In this document: positions 54,401 through 64,000 of the stretch, in pieces
Layout of the letters: every line of letters begins with the position of its first letter
Position numbering within the stretch: position 1 is the first letter of the stretch
From: Cliona cf. orientalis
Lineage: Eukaryota; Porifera; Demospongiae; Clionaida; Clionaidae
Length of the DNA: 64,000 bases
NCBI GenBank assembly: GCA_963930775.1
Contig: OZ005701.1
Span: 5,897,669 to 5,961,668, forward strand
Direction: 5' to 3'
Made by a program: the position numbers and the translations under genes
Notes under the pieces: generated by a model
The model's database searches: none
What the model was told of the DNA's origin: nothing
The model's input: the letters and a program-made list of their open reading frames with translations, nothing else

Positions 54401-57400
54401 AAACCTGATATCATGACAGTGCACATGTACAGTGAGGTATATAACAGTTTCCTCCCACCAGTTACCATGCATCCCCACTGGCTGGCAGAGGAAGCTCTTC
54501 CCGTATCAGATGTCACACCTGAATGAGTTTGTGCCACAGCGACAAGCTTCATCATGTGGCAACAATTTAGTCTCAAGTGTTACAATTAAACTACCTGTAC
54601 TCTATGCCGATGGCAACATCTGGTGTCATATTCAGCTGTGTAGGTATCATCATATCACCACTGAGATATGATCTCCCTCCCTTAACCACACACCACTCGC
54701 ACTGGAAGCATCTTAGACCCTAAATAATATTATTGATGTAACGATGATCCCCACATGCATTGCCAGTGCACACATTTATACACGTGTGTGGTACAATAAT
54801 AATTATTACCGTGTTTATGCTAATAGAATGCAAGCTAAAATTTTAAATTTTGCACAATTTTCTGGTAAATACCGTATAGCAGGAAATTTTCGAGGGTATT
54901 AATTTTCGCTGTTTTCGCGGATCAGGATGAATCCGCGAAATTTTATACCTCGAAAATTTCCCGCTATACGGTATGACTTGACGACCCGTTCCTACACTGA
55001 CTTAGCTCGAGCATGCGCAGTCCCACCAGCAGAACATATAGCTGACATTTTTCTTGGGACGTGTCCAACTATTGTTGAAGACTCGGATTTTGTGACAGCT
55101 ACAGCGTAGGGGTCACAGATGTTGCCGGGCTCTCGGATACACGTCAGGTTTTCTCCAATTTCAGCCTTCCAAATGCTTTGATATTCGTGGTAGCCACGGA
55201 TCATCGCCTCCACAACACAGCTTCGTAGTTCAGACATAGTTAGCTCGTGTTTAACACTACCTGCTATGATTTCCACGCACGTATGAAAGAAGAGGGGCGT
55301 GGTTTTATTGCATCCAATTTGAGGGTGTGGCTTTGTCTCAGGGCTGATCCTCGAAAATTAAAACGCGAAATAGTTCAAAATCCCACATCCGCGAAAATTG
55401 CTACCCTCGAAAATTTCCCGCTATACGGTAGGCAATTTACTGGCTATGAGATGAATGCAAAATCTTATGTGTAGCTTGATAATGAAAAGGGGGTTATGGG
55501 CAAAGAAAGACATTATTGGGGTACGTGACTCGATCATGCATCCTGTGCACTCCAATTAATGTCATGTATGTAACTACTGCATGTGTGTCTCTCTGAACTT
55601 CAACATGTGTATGTGCATGACATATTATATTACTGCAGTATCCCCAGCCAGCCTAATAGAGCAATCAAGGACTAGAGATGCAAATACAGGGTAGGCTAAT
55701 GACTTGAGGAGTCATGGGCCAATAAAAATTAAATACTAGTTAATACCATATCAAACTAGTAACTATATAGTACATGCTTTACATACCACGCTGTGGCACA
55801 ACATGTATTGTTGTGCATTCCTGGCCAATCCTCTGTCCAGCATAGACCTCACAGCAGTACTGGGTGGAGCCACTGGAGACCCCGCCCACTCTCAGGATGT
55901 GATTGTTGAGCAGCTGGGTTATAGAGGAGGGGAAGGAGGTGTCAGTACTGTCCACCATCGGCTGCAGTAGAGCTCCGTCACTGCCACTGCCACTGCTGCT
56001 CCTAACACTCCATGTCACAGTGTATGGCTCATACTGCCCATGGCCACCACTACCTTCCTCTCTCTCTCCCTCCACCTCCTCTCCCTCCACCCAGCTCACT
56101 GATGCCTCACACACGAATTCCACACTCCCTCCTTCCACAAGCACAGCTCTAGAGCTAGTCAGCTTCAGGTAGTCAGTTGGCGTGCTTCCGGCCATAATAT
56201 CTTCAGTCCACAAACTACTACCACTGCCTGCACAGAAAATCGTACAATCATAAAATAAAGGGTAAGAAATATAACCCTTTCTTTCTTTTCCATGAACATC
56301 TAGCTCTGTAATTATCAATTCCATCTTTTCAAGAATAATAAAATTCAACACCATCTTGTATGACATTGTAACATAATTTTGGAGGGTGGTATTGGTTATA
56401 ATGCGTGTGGAGCGGTGGGTGTTATAGAGGTGTTGGTTTGCCTTCTTTGGAACTACATGCATGGTTTAGGTTACATAAAAAACACGTGACATTATACATG
56501 ATACCACCATCACCTGCTATCGACAACAGCTAGAGAATGTGTGTACGCCACAGCTAGTCACATAAACCCCTATGATCACTGAATCCAATATGCATACACA
56601 TGCAGCATTATCCTAAACACCATGTTCAACTCTTAATATCTAGCACGTACGTACCTGAGGATTGTGGTTCTAAAGATGTGACGCTATATCTTGCCAGAGT
56701 AACGTTACGATAGCCGGCAGTACTGAAGACAGCAACACACTCATACAGTCCCACATTATCTGAGCTGGTGGCATTCATCACTAGGTCTCCATTGGAAAGT
56801 ATCACCTACATAATTATATACCATGCTGTTCATCTCCTAGTAACAAACTGGTTTACTAGTGACCACAAATGTTGTTATCTAACCATGCAGGCTATTCTAG
56901 GAATTTTCAATTGATGGGAAATTGGCAGTCCCTTGTATGGTAAACGCATGTGAGCTACACTCTTTGTTAACTATCATTGCATGTGCTGCAGAGGTACTTG
57001 GTTTGTATGTGTTACCACATAATATAACTAGCTGCTATATCACTGTAGGACTTGCTGTAGACGATACATAGTGTCCCGGGCAAGCGCCCGTTTCATGGGC
57101 CAATTAATGTACCAGCTTCCAAACAAATAATATGTCATTTGTATCCTGGGTAACTGCCCATGTGGGCCAAAATTGTAAGTCACAGTTTAATACACTTAAG
57201 CAACTACGTAGCAAGATTTGTTTTTGTTGATCTCATGTGTGACATTGTGTATGTTTACTGTACAAGAGACACCCCTCGCATTAGCCTTTGGCTATTGGGT
57301 TCTCCTGTAGCGATGCTACAAATTGTTATAGAAACCATGGGCACTTATCCGGCATATGTGACCAGCTATGAGAAAAGGGACCATTTGGGAGTTGTTTTTT

Positions 57401-60400
57401 GTTTGTAGTATGTAGCTTGTTGCATGTATGGAGTAATTTACTGTACATGTAGCTGATCCGCTCTGTTTGTGCCTACACATGCATAGGCTGTAGCTACTCA
57501 CTACCAGCTACATAATTTTGTTGAAAGCAAGCTATTTGGGCATAAAAGTTGAACACTATCATCGTCCACAAATGGTCCCTTTTCTCATATATAGCAGGTC
57601 ACATATAATATACTACCGTACTAAGGGTGGAGACAGTCGTTTGGGTGGAGGAGGATAGATTCCCTCTCTCAACTAGAAATTCCTGATATTGAGCAAAACT
57701 ATTACTGCTCACCTACAAGCATGACTGCAGTTACAGTGGACCATAGAGCAATGAATATCATTTAATATACTTCCTCCAGTTGTTGTTTGTCAAGGGTTGT
57801 TTGTGCTGTTCCAGCCACAAAAATCACACCATAACATCAACCACTCCCACAAAATTCAATTTTCAAAGAAACCCTCAAAACATGGAGGGCTCACCAATTC
57901 TAGATCTGAGTAAGAATCTGGTGTTAATTCCTCTCCATTTCTCCTCCAAGTGAGGTGGAGGTTTAGTGTTTCTCTGAGTGCTGTTCCTTGCTGCATGAGT
58001 CTACCGCCACAAGGCAGCAGAGCAACACCACCAGAGCAACTGCTACCAACCGAGACTGGCTCAGCACTCACAGCATCATCTAAAAATGAACAAACGGGCA
58101 ACTACAGTAATTACAAAGCATAACGATAATAATGTTATCATAGTGTGGGAAAAGTAATTGGAGGGTTAAATATTTGTGAATAGACGATTTTCTAATACTG
58201 GTTTGCGTTATGGCTTTCTAAAGGTATGATAATAGAGGGGTTCCGTTTTAACAGTGTTATGGAGTCACTGGGCTGACCAGTGCTGTTCTGTGGGGAAAAC
58301 CTCACTACATCCCACACTGATAGCCATTATGCAATTAGGTGTTCCCAGGATACTGTTTGCAAACTAGGCTGAGAACAACAGCCTCTGTGAATGAATTGAA
58401 AGGCATTCAATTTGACAAGGAACAACTAGGTTAAGCTTTTGAAGTAGGGATGCTGTCTACATCTGTCAGCTAGCTACTACCAACCTTCCACTGCCTGGTT
58501 CTGTTCAACCAGCCTGCAAGACTCCCTATAATTACTTTAATCTATTTACCTACTAAGTGGGTACTGACAGTGGCCAGGCTAAGCTAGGCTTGGGGTAGGT
58601 ACTTACATGCACCAACCCATAATCAACTATGCATTTCCATTTGTTAGCTACAAGAGGCAATTATGACTAATAATAACTATTATACACCATGGCAGCATAA
58701 TTTCTGGGAATTAGATTGAGACATGATATCTACTACTATCTTTTAGACCTACTAGCTATACTTCAAAAGTTTGCTATACATACTGTTAACACCACTAGTA
58801 CCTCTAATAGGATTTTGGTTGGTAAAGAGTTTAGCTGTGGTACTACCAGGAGCCAGTGCTCCACGACCACTCACCATGTACCCTACCAGGGACTGGCATG
58901 GATAAACAACCACTTCAATACCATCCTCTGTCTTCATGTATCATTAAATATGCTGAGCTAATTTGTTTGATTTTGCATACACAATCGTGCATGTACACGT
59001 AGCTTCCCTAGTAATGCCCACTACCAACGTACATTATTTTAGCAAATAAGAAAATAAATAGCACATCAACCTAAATGATTATTGAAAGTGACATGGGTTC
59101 TGCTAATATTCACGGCTAGTTTAGCATTATACGTCATGCATGTTAGAAATCGAGGCCATGCATGTGTATCTCACCAACTATCTGTATCCTTGCTGGCTTG
59201 CTGATGGTGGTTGTGGGCACACAAGCTGGAATGGAGCTAGCTCCAGCAGCTCCACAGTGATCCGGGCTATTTCCATCGGTGGCTCTGCACTGGTAGGTGC
59301 CACTGTGCTCAGCAGCTATGGCATTCTCTATGGTCAGAATAAGGCTGACGTGAGTAGTAGTGAGGAGAGTCTGTACTCGGGCGCCAGGGAATACCTGCAG
59401 AACAATTGTAAGGAAAATGATGAACTGACTGAGAGGAAAATGAAAGAAATTTAAAGAGGTATACAGAAGCTTAAGTGGAGAGAGGAGAGGGAACAGCAGG
59501 GGGGAGGGAGTGACTCAGATTAATTAAGGCTGATGATATGAATATTATTAGTGGCCTGAAGTGGAGGTGGGAATGCCTGCAAAAATGCACAACATACAAT
59601 ATAATTAATGCTAAAAATTAAATACTCTCTTTCCCTCCTCTTTCCTTTTCCCTTTCTCTCTCCCTCTCCTTCGAAATTTCTCCCTCCCCTCTAGCTACTG
59701 TGCCATTGTGTATAATATTATATGATCAGAGCAATGAGTAGCAATGATACATGCATGAGAGTATGTGGACATGCACATGAGGGATATATACTCAATTAAT
59801 AACAAAGAGAAGTACAAAGAGAAGTGAATTTATGGAGTGATCATTGTTTGCACTATAATTGTGTATTATTATAATTGTTCCATGGATTCTATCACTAAAA
59901 TTACGTATTATGGATTGCATGTTATAGTTACAAGACCTTAATTGGGGTGCATGAGATGCATGGTCGAATGCGTCCCAATTAAGGTCTTGTAACTGTCTTA
60001 TTGGCCCATGACCCCCCTCTCATCATTGGCCTACCCTATGATCACCCACACCCCTCTGGTAACCGGCAATTTACCTATAAAAACTTTGGTTGCTAGGCGA
60101 TGGCCAATAAGTAATATTATTGTGTATATAAACAAAAATATTACTCTACAACCATTACTATTAGTAGGCCTGCTTTTATCCTCAATTACTGGTATATACT
60201 AGCTAGAAATATCAATTTTTGCAGTTTGGGCCATTGCAAATGGATTTAAATTCAGTGGTTTGATTACCATAATTTATACAAGTAAGAAAATCAAGTCGGT
60301 GGGTTTCAGTTTGGTGGCTATAAGGATAGACCATCAAACCACCAAATTTAATTCCCCACTACATTTTCCGGCTATGCATTATGATAACAGTTATTAAATT

Positions 60401-61890
60401 TTGTAGTATGAAATCTATTACATAATACTCAGGGATTCTTCCTCGATGAAATCTGAACTGCATGGGTCCTTAATGATTTCATACACAATTTTTAATTAAT
60501 CGTAAAAAATAGAGCCTTGAATTCCCTCTATTTCTTGGTCCAAATTCAGATGGCATCCTAGCTGCTACAAGTGCAACTTGCCAAGTAGGGAAAGCTGTGA
60601 TAACACTATATTTCCTCCATTTCACATTTTAGCCTTTTCCTAGTTCGGATACTTTCAATATTCCGGATTTAGTCTATTATCAGATTAGGATTAGTTAACT
60701 GGGGATATCCCAATGGGTAAAGTATTATAATATCACTCTTAACTGTATGCCTACCCAAGATCATTATTACTGGTGATTGTTAAATCATCAGAAGTGTCCT
60801 TTAATACTTTAGCAGTAGTTTGCATACTAGTTTATGTAGCTGGGACAACAACGCATCAGAGGGAGAAATATATGCTTATTAGGAGGTCCTTAATAGAGAG
60901 TTTCCACTATAATTATGATAATAGTAGCTTACTATTGTGTATTTAGCTTTGGGGGATTAAAGTAACTGTTGCTTACTTGCATGCAGCTCAAGCTGAGGAA
61001 ACTTAATCTCCACACAATAAACAGTACTGGTGGAGATAGCCTGCTTTGCTATGGTTTTCTGGTTTATGCAAGCATACCCATCTGTGTACCAAAACAGCCG
61101 CCTTTCCCTGTTTCACACTCCATCTAGCCACTAGTAGCCAGAGAGCTCTGATAACATGTCCCAGAGATAAGCTCCATTCTTGGAGTTTCTTTTTTATCTG
61201 ACCTAAGGCATCACATGTGCCATGGCCCAAGGGTCATGGGATCAAGGGCAAAACATTTCCACTGCAAATTTAATGACGTTGTATGGCAGATGCGTCCACA
61301 TTATACTACTGTATCAGAGCAAGGCATGGGTGGACAGGAAAAAAAAGCATGTAATACCGTACCATACTTGCCGTTGTGTTTGAGTGATATTTCAAGCATG
61401 CGCAATGCACTGCCATCACATTTTAAGCTTATAATTATTATTATAAAGATGCTATTTCTCTTATTGACTTAACTCCTCTCCAGTTAACCACTTCCATGCA
61501 TGAAGACAAGGCTAGGGTCATTCTTAGACTAAGATAATCCGATAGGTGATTAATTGATCAATCGATTTTGAGCAAAATTAATTCTCTGTCAGAATAAAAG
61601 CTGTTTGTCGATTTTAAGCACACAGATTGATGGTAAATAGCGTAAGTGGCCAGCTATGCTACAGTGAATCCAGCCATGCACCTGCTCCAAGTTACATCCA
61701 ATCCCCATTCTCACCTCGAGCTCAGTTAGTCTACTTCCATTGAAGATCCATTCCAGTTCCGGCTGTGGGAGATTAGCAGCTGTCTCTTGTCGTAGAATGC
61801 TGCAGCTCATTTCCAGTGTACAGCCTCCACACACCACTGCATCACCAGGTACTGCAGTGAACTCAACAACCTCAGGATGCTGGTAGTAGC
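41753..61890 (-). CDS. Gene B: paralogous Ig-FN3-Calx-beta receptor (exons 2-20; exon 1 beyond window)
   Basis: Exons: 61890-61715, 59394-59175, 58079-57895, 56805-56655, 56227-55787, 53574-53305, 52584-52243, 52100-51940, 51737-51542, 51326-51201, 50975-50775, 50629-50486, 49900-49700, 49228-49094, 48678-48484, 47341-47204, 46069-45745, 42449-42425, 42295-41753. All introns are GT-AG and all phases equal those of gene A; length changes (+6, +9, +6, +12, +6, +3 nt) are multiples of three. With a 58-nt exon 1 as in gene A the protein would be 1410 aa. No stop or frameshift was seen, so it appears functional. Domain order equals gene A: four Ig, FN3 region, four Calx-beta, one membrane helix, tail. 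Visible differences include an SGG insertion in Ig2, deletion of HTAATG-type residues and an added VRSS-type stretch in Ig3, and a rewritten start of exon 3. Confidence 0.87.
42624..44040 (+). mobile_element. Harbinger-like element, young copy in gene B intron 18
   Basis: Starts after TTA with CCCTTGCGCATACCGCAAGG and ends GTGCTCTACAGAGCTCTAG. Gene A has uninterrupted CCCTTTCACTTTTCTAC near 13450, so it came in after the duplication. It is itself interrupted by the 361-bp element 42853-43213 and other sequence. Confidence 0.7.
42853..43213. mobile_element. CAG/CTG-ended element (GGATCCAG family), 361 bp, nested
   Basis: Starts CAGGGGTGGATCCAGG and ends CTGGATCCGCCCCTG, flanked by perfect CGACA direct repeats. 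Sister of 23451-23791. It sits inside the Harbinger-like element. Confidence 0.85.
44086..44713 (-). mobile_element. Harbinger-like element, older copy in gene B intron 18
   Basis: Opposite orientation to 42624-44040, orthologous to 13491-13956 of gene A. It ends in a CGACAACGAC repeat run and GCGCATGCGCGCGGGG followed by TAA. Confidence 0.65.
44790..45482. mobile_element. TGTGACCGTCC-ended TIR element, 693 bp
   Basis: The arms TGTGACCGTCCACAAGAAAA and the complement pair over about 35 bp and are flanked by TA. Gene A lacks it. A truncated relative is at 63355-63530. No recognised protein domain inside. Confidence 0.75.
45745..51326 (-). CDS. Gene B exons 11-18: four Calx-beta domains and membrane helix
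   Basis: Pairs 51326-51201/50975-50775, 50629-50486/49900-49700, 49228-49094/48678-48484 and 47341-47204/46069-45745, all phase 1 at domain borders. The last exon adds the membrane helix (LVAVAMGIVFFLLVLVMAGS) and KRQR. Acidic DD..E motifs are kept in every repeat. Confidence 0.85.
46094..46948. mobile_element. Composite element in gene B intron 17, 855 bp
   Basis: Starts CTAGAGCTCTCTCGAGC after TTAA and ends GCGCATGCGCCGAGGG before TTAA. Gene A has only about 20 bp of plain sequence here. It includes the repeat shared with 38690-39000 and an (ACAG)n tract at 46882-46909. Confidence 0.65.
47930..48400. other. Insertion unique to gene B intron 16
   Basis: About 450 bp with no counterpart in gene A near 15450. 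Imperfect inverted ends (ATTCCCGGGAGAAAAGGAAC; CTTTTCACCCGGGTTCC) suggest another TIR element. Confidence 0.5.
48820..48994. mobile_element. TIR element, GTGTCCCGGG family, gene B intron 15
   Basis: Orthologue of 15906-16076. Confidence 0.55.
49365..49554. mobile_element. TA-target MITE, CGCGAATATTTCG family, 190 bp
   Basis: Starts CCATAAATCGCGAATATTTCG-like and ends TTCGCGATTTATGG, flanked by TA; absent from gene A near 16425. Sister of 35065-35251. Confidence 0.8.
51542..52584 (-). CDS. Gene B exons 8-10: FN3 region
   Basis: Exon 8 52584-52243, exon 9 52100-51940, exon 10 51737-51542. Exon 9 is 12 nt longer than in gene A and uses a shifted GTAAGT donor; the phase is kept. Confidence 0.8.
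52848..53282. mobile_element. TA-target MITE in gene B intron 7
   Basis: Starts CCGTATAGCCGGAAAATTTT, ends with its complement and is flanked by TA. Orthologue of 24741-25113. Confidence 0.72.
53305..56227 (-). CDS. Gene B exons 6-7: Ig domains 3 and 4
   Basis: Exon 6 (56227-55787, 441 nt) keeps VEFVCEAS and GSTQYCCEV and has indels around the Gly/Glu insert. Exon 7 (53574-53305, 270 nt) keeps the tryptophan core and SGVYQC. Confidence 0.82.
53642..53839. mobile_element. TA-target MITE, CCGTAGGACGGG family, 198 bp
   Basis: Starts CCGTAGGACGGGTTTTAATT and ends AATTAAAACCCGACCTACGG, flanked by TA. Gene A has the empty site ATTAT-TA-TAATAC near 25475. Confidence 0.85.
54872..55428. mobile_element. 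TA-target TIR element carrying a HIRAN-like coding fragment
   Basis: Outer ends CCGTATAGCAGGAAATTTTC and GAAAATTTCCCGCTATACGG, flanked by TA. The first 100 bp (54872-54971) form a near-perfect palindrome on their own, so one MITE end pair may be nested or duplicated. The insert replaced about 185 bp that gene A still has. Confidence 0.75.
54992..55276 (-). pseudogene. HIRAN-domain-like fragment inside the TIR element
   Basis: A 94-codon frame reads YHEYQSIWKAEIGENLTCIR, then REPGNICDPYAVAV and IVGHVPRKMS. This is the conserved HIRAN pattern (a small beta-barrel DNA-end-binding domain, known from HLTF/Rad5 and many invertebrate proteins). It begins with ATG and ends at a stop close to the element end. 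Whether it is expressed is unknown; a captured gene fragment is more likely than a working gene. Confidence 0.65.
56655..58079 (-). CDS. Gene B exons 4-5: Ig domain 2
   Basis: Exon 4 (58079-57895) has three more codons than gene A (SGG after GSSC). Exon 5 (56805-56655) keeps DNVGLYEC. Confidence 0.82.
57357..57603. mobile_element. TGTGACC-ended MITE, 247 bp, gene B intron 4
   Basis: Starts TGTGACCAGCTATGAGAAAA and ends TTTTCTCATATATAGCAGGT before CACA-TA. Absent from gene A. Terminal seven bases are shared with 44790-45482. Confidence 0.75.
59175..61890 (-). CDS. Gene B exons 2-3: Ig domain 1
   Basis: Exon 2 (61890-61715, 176 nt) is nearly identical to gene A. Exon 3 (59394-59175, 220 nt) begins VFPGARVQTLL, unlike gene A's AFPTPLLDTNN, then rejoins at THVSLILTIENA and AEHSGTYQC. 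Confidence 0.8.
59926..59994. other. Strong hairpin in gene B intron 2
   Basis: AGTTACAAGACCTTAATTGG and its complement CCAATTAAGGTCTTGTAACT enclose a loop, stem about 27 bp with two mismatches. It is not present in gene A at the matching place (about 31545). Confidence 0.75.
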
Positions 61891-61958
61891 CTACACAACA
61901 ATTAAATTTTTATCAATCAGGACGCTGGTAATAGCCTGAAAGGAGGAGGGAGTTGATT

Positions 61959-61974
61959 GGGGGGGGGGGGGGGG
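61959..61974. repeat. Poly-G tract upstream of exon 2, gene B
   Basis: Sixteen G, orthologous to the 19-G tract of gene A. Confidence 0.9.
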
Positions 61975-64000
61975 AGGAAAGGTAGTGTAATATTACGCAC
62001 ACTATAGCTAAGCCTACAGGTCACAATAATTTCCAAATGTACAAGTGTTGTATACACATTCAAGTGAGGTCTCCATACTTCCTTTATGAAACAAGTAACA
62101 TGTCGATACTTAAGTTCAAATATAATAATGTACAACACATAAACACATGCACATACATTATATATTATTATGCACACATGTGCATGTGCACATACATGCA
62201 CATGCACGGACACAATCATAATATTATTATACACACATGCATGTACTCAAAATTATGTGGGATCACACTATCTATAGTGGAGAGTAAAGGGACTGCACAG
62301 TGGGCCATATCATGCTCTCTTTCCTCTCTCCTTCCTAGTGGAAAATAAGCCATACTATTTCTTGGAATTGGGGTGATAATTGCATTCATAGCTGCTCTGG
62401 AGGCATTCTATCAGCTCTACCCACACACCAAATGTCCCCTGCAACATCTAATACCTACATACATGCATCAATAATAGGTATAATTTACTGAATCGGACAT
62501 GCTGTATAAAAAACACTATAAAATTAATTTTCCAGTAAGGGACTTATGCATAACAATAATATTATTATTGCTATAGAGAAATATCCCTGATTTCATAAGA
62601 ATTAATGAAGACTTCTACAAAATCCATACTGCATGTACCGTACTCATGTTCCAGTTATGTCATTATTATAGAATGGTTTGTACATACTTGAATGCACAGA
62701 CTCAGTACCATCTCATCCTAGGGCATGATATTGGAGAAGCGTCTGCATAGCTGTAAATCATTACTTGAGGAAAGAGTTACGTACATGGGTGGAAGGGTAT
62801 GACAATGGGGTGTTTGCAATGAGCCACTTTTCTCAGAAGTGTTGTGGTTAATTGCATGGTTTGTTGATGCATAGATTAATCTACGGTTGATGGAGTGGGG
62901 GTATAGCATGCATGCATGGTTTCCAGTCAGTGGACAGAAAGCCTCACTCATACTATAATATAATATTGCTAAAATTTTTATATAGTTTATCAATATACCA
63001 GCATCTACATGGATACAGGTGCAAAAATGCAAACTGATATCAGACCAAGATCTTTCTGCTCAATTACATCAGTGGTCTCCCAGGAGCAATTCCCTTTGAT
63101 CTTCAAAGTAGGTGGAGTGCAAAAATTAAGCTTTGATCTGGTTCAATGTTACCTAATGTATGTATCTCCTTCCACAACACACCCTCCCAACATGCCTTAA
63201 GAAAACTCTGGGGAGGGGAGGAGGGGATAATATCAATGATAAGAATCTAGCGTTATTATCAGGTTTTGCCCCATGTAAGGAGAGATGTCTATTACATGGA
63301 TGAAAGGCTTGGGTAGGGAACATTAATATTTTTTTCAGAGAGCTGTGAATTAAAGCCGACCGTCCACGAGAAAACCATGCATAATGCGCTGATATCCATC
63401 TGAGATACAAGCCAAAATAGTCGCTTTCACTTTTTTGTATAGATCGATAGAGGAATCATTCCTCTACACAAAAATCTGCTTCGTAGCTTCTAGAACGCTA
63501 TGCTTACCAAGTTATGGCTCGAAGAACTCACTATGTCTTGATGAATCAGACTGAGAGCACAAAATGCTGATTATTAGGGATGCATAACATCCTACTTTGG
63601 TATAGGACAAACCACACCAAGGGTTTTGGTATACAGTGTTTGTGGTTTTGGCCTTTATCCTGTATCTTGTGTTCCAAGTCAGCTGCAAATTACAGTATCT
63701 ATGTAGTCTTACTAGCTGCAATGATGTTTGCTTAAAATAATACATAAACATCATCCGAATTTATTGTACCCACATACATGGTGTTAATTAACTTCAAGTA
63801 CCTAATTATCCATCAGGTATGCACTTATTTGGAGTGCATTATCTTAGTGGTCAGTGGGACTGGGGTGTTCGGCTCTTCTATGACCACATGGGCTATCCCT
63901 TGCAACCACTATGGGTGATAAGTCCACTAAAACAATCAACGTTACTGACACCAAATGTGTTTTTTTTTACTTCCAAGGGAGGGAGGAGGGATATTAGGTG
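61975..64000. other. Gene B intron 1 (partial)
   Basis: Aligns with 33446-35858 of gene A minus its post-duplication insertions. Holds the truncated TGTGACC-type element at 63355-63530 and TGCA-rich simple repeat at 62150-62240. No exon was found; exon 1 should lie just outside. Confidence 0.7.

Larger units (their letters stand above)
40611..64000. repeat. Segmental duplication, unit 2 (distal, runs off window)
   Basis: Direct-orientation copy of 10557-35860. All coding exons from 2 to 20 are preserved with intact splice sites. The last bases of the window match about 35858, some 390 bases before the expected exon 1. Confidence 0.93.

Noticed and set aside
59140..59454. Open frame of 104 codons on the + strand
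   Set aside because: It is the antisense of exon 3 of gene B plus flanking intron; the minus-strand reading has Ig motifs and splice sites.

Overview
The window is AT-rich, intron-bearing metazoan DNA, most likely from a sponge. Three things point there: class C GABA-B-like receptors in tandem, type I membrane proteins combining Ig, FN3 and Calx-beta modules, and compact intergenic DNA full of small terminal-inverted-repeat (TIR) elements. A demosponge is my best inference; the species cannot be proven from the sequence alone.

Layout. (1) 1-1509, + strand: the 3' end of a multi-pass membrane protein gene that starts outside the window. (2) 3932-6244 and 9328-11652, - strand: two intronless, tandem, full-length GABA-B-type receptors of 770 and 774 aa. 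(3) 12292-36304, - strand: a complete 20-exon gene (gene A) for a predicted 1396-aa type I membrane protein with signal peptide, four Ig domains, FN3 region, four Calx-beta domains, one transmembrane helix and a cytoplasmic tail of about 190 aa. All 20 exons join in frame with GT-AG introns. (4) 36305-40610: unique DNA holding TIR elements and an orphan Ig half-exon on the + strand. (5) 40611-41024: a decayed fragment of the second GABA-B-like receptor. (6) 41753-61890, - strand: gene B, an intact paralogue of gene A. Its exons 2-20 are in the window and its signal-peptide exon should lie just past base 64000.

The main structure is a tandem segmental duplication. About 10557-35860 was copied and now also lies at 40611-64000, so the receptor fragment in (5) marks one edge of the copied unit. 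The two copies match exon by exon. They therefore act as filled and empty sites for each other, which dates many transposon insertions as before or after the duplication and reveals exact target-site duplications: TA, TTA and 5-bp classes. Most size differences between copies are such insertions in introns.

Functionally, the locus sets likely sensory/neuromodulatory-type 7TM receptors beside a pair of large adhesion-type surface receptors. Calx-beta domains are known from sponge aggregation factors and Ig domains from many adhesion and self-recognition receptors, so the A/B pair is a reasonable candidate for cell adhesion or allorecognition. That role is inference from architecture and tandem duplication, not something the sequence proves. 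No tRNA, rRNA or CRISPR array was seen.
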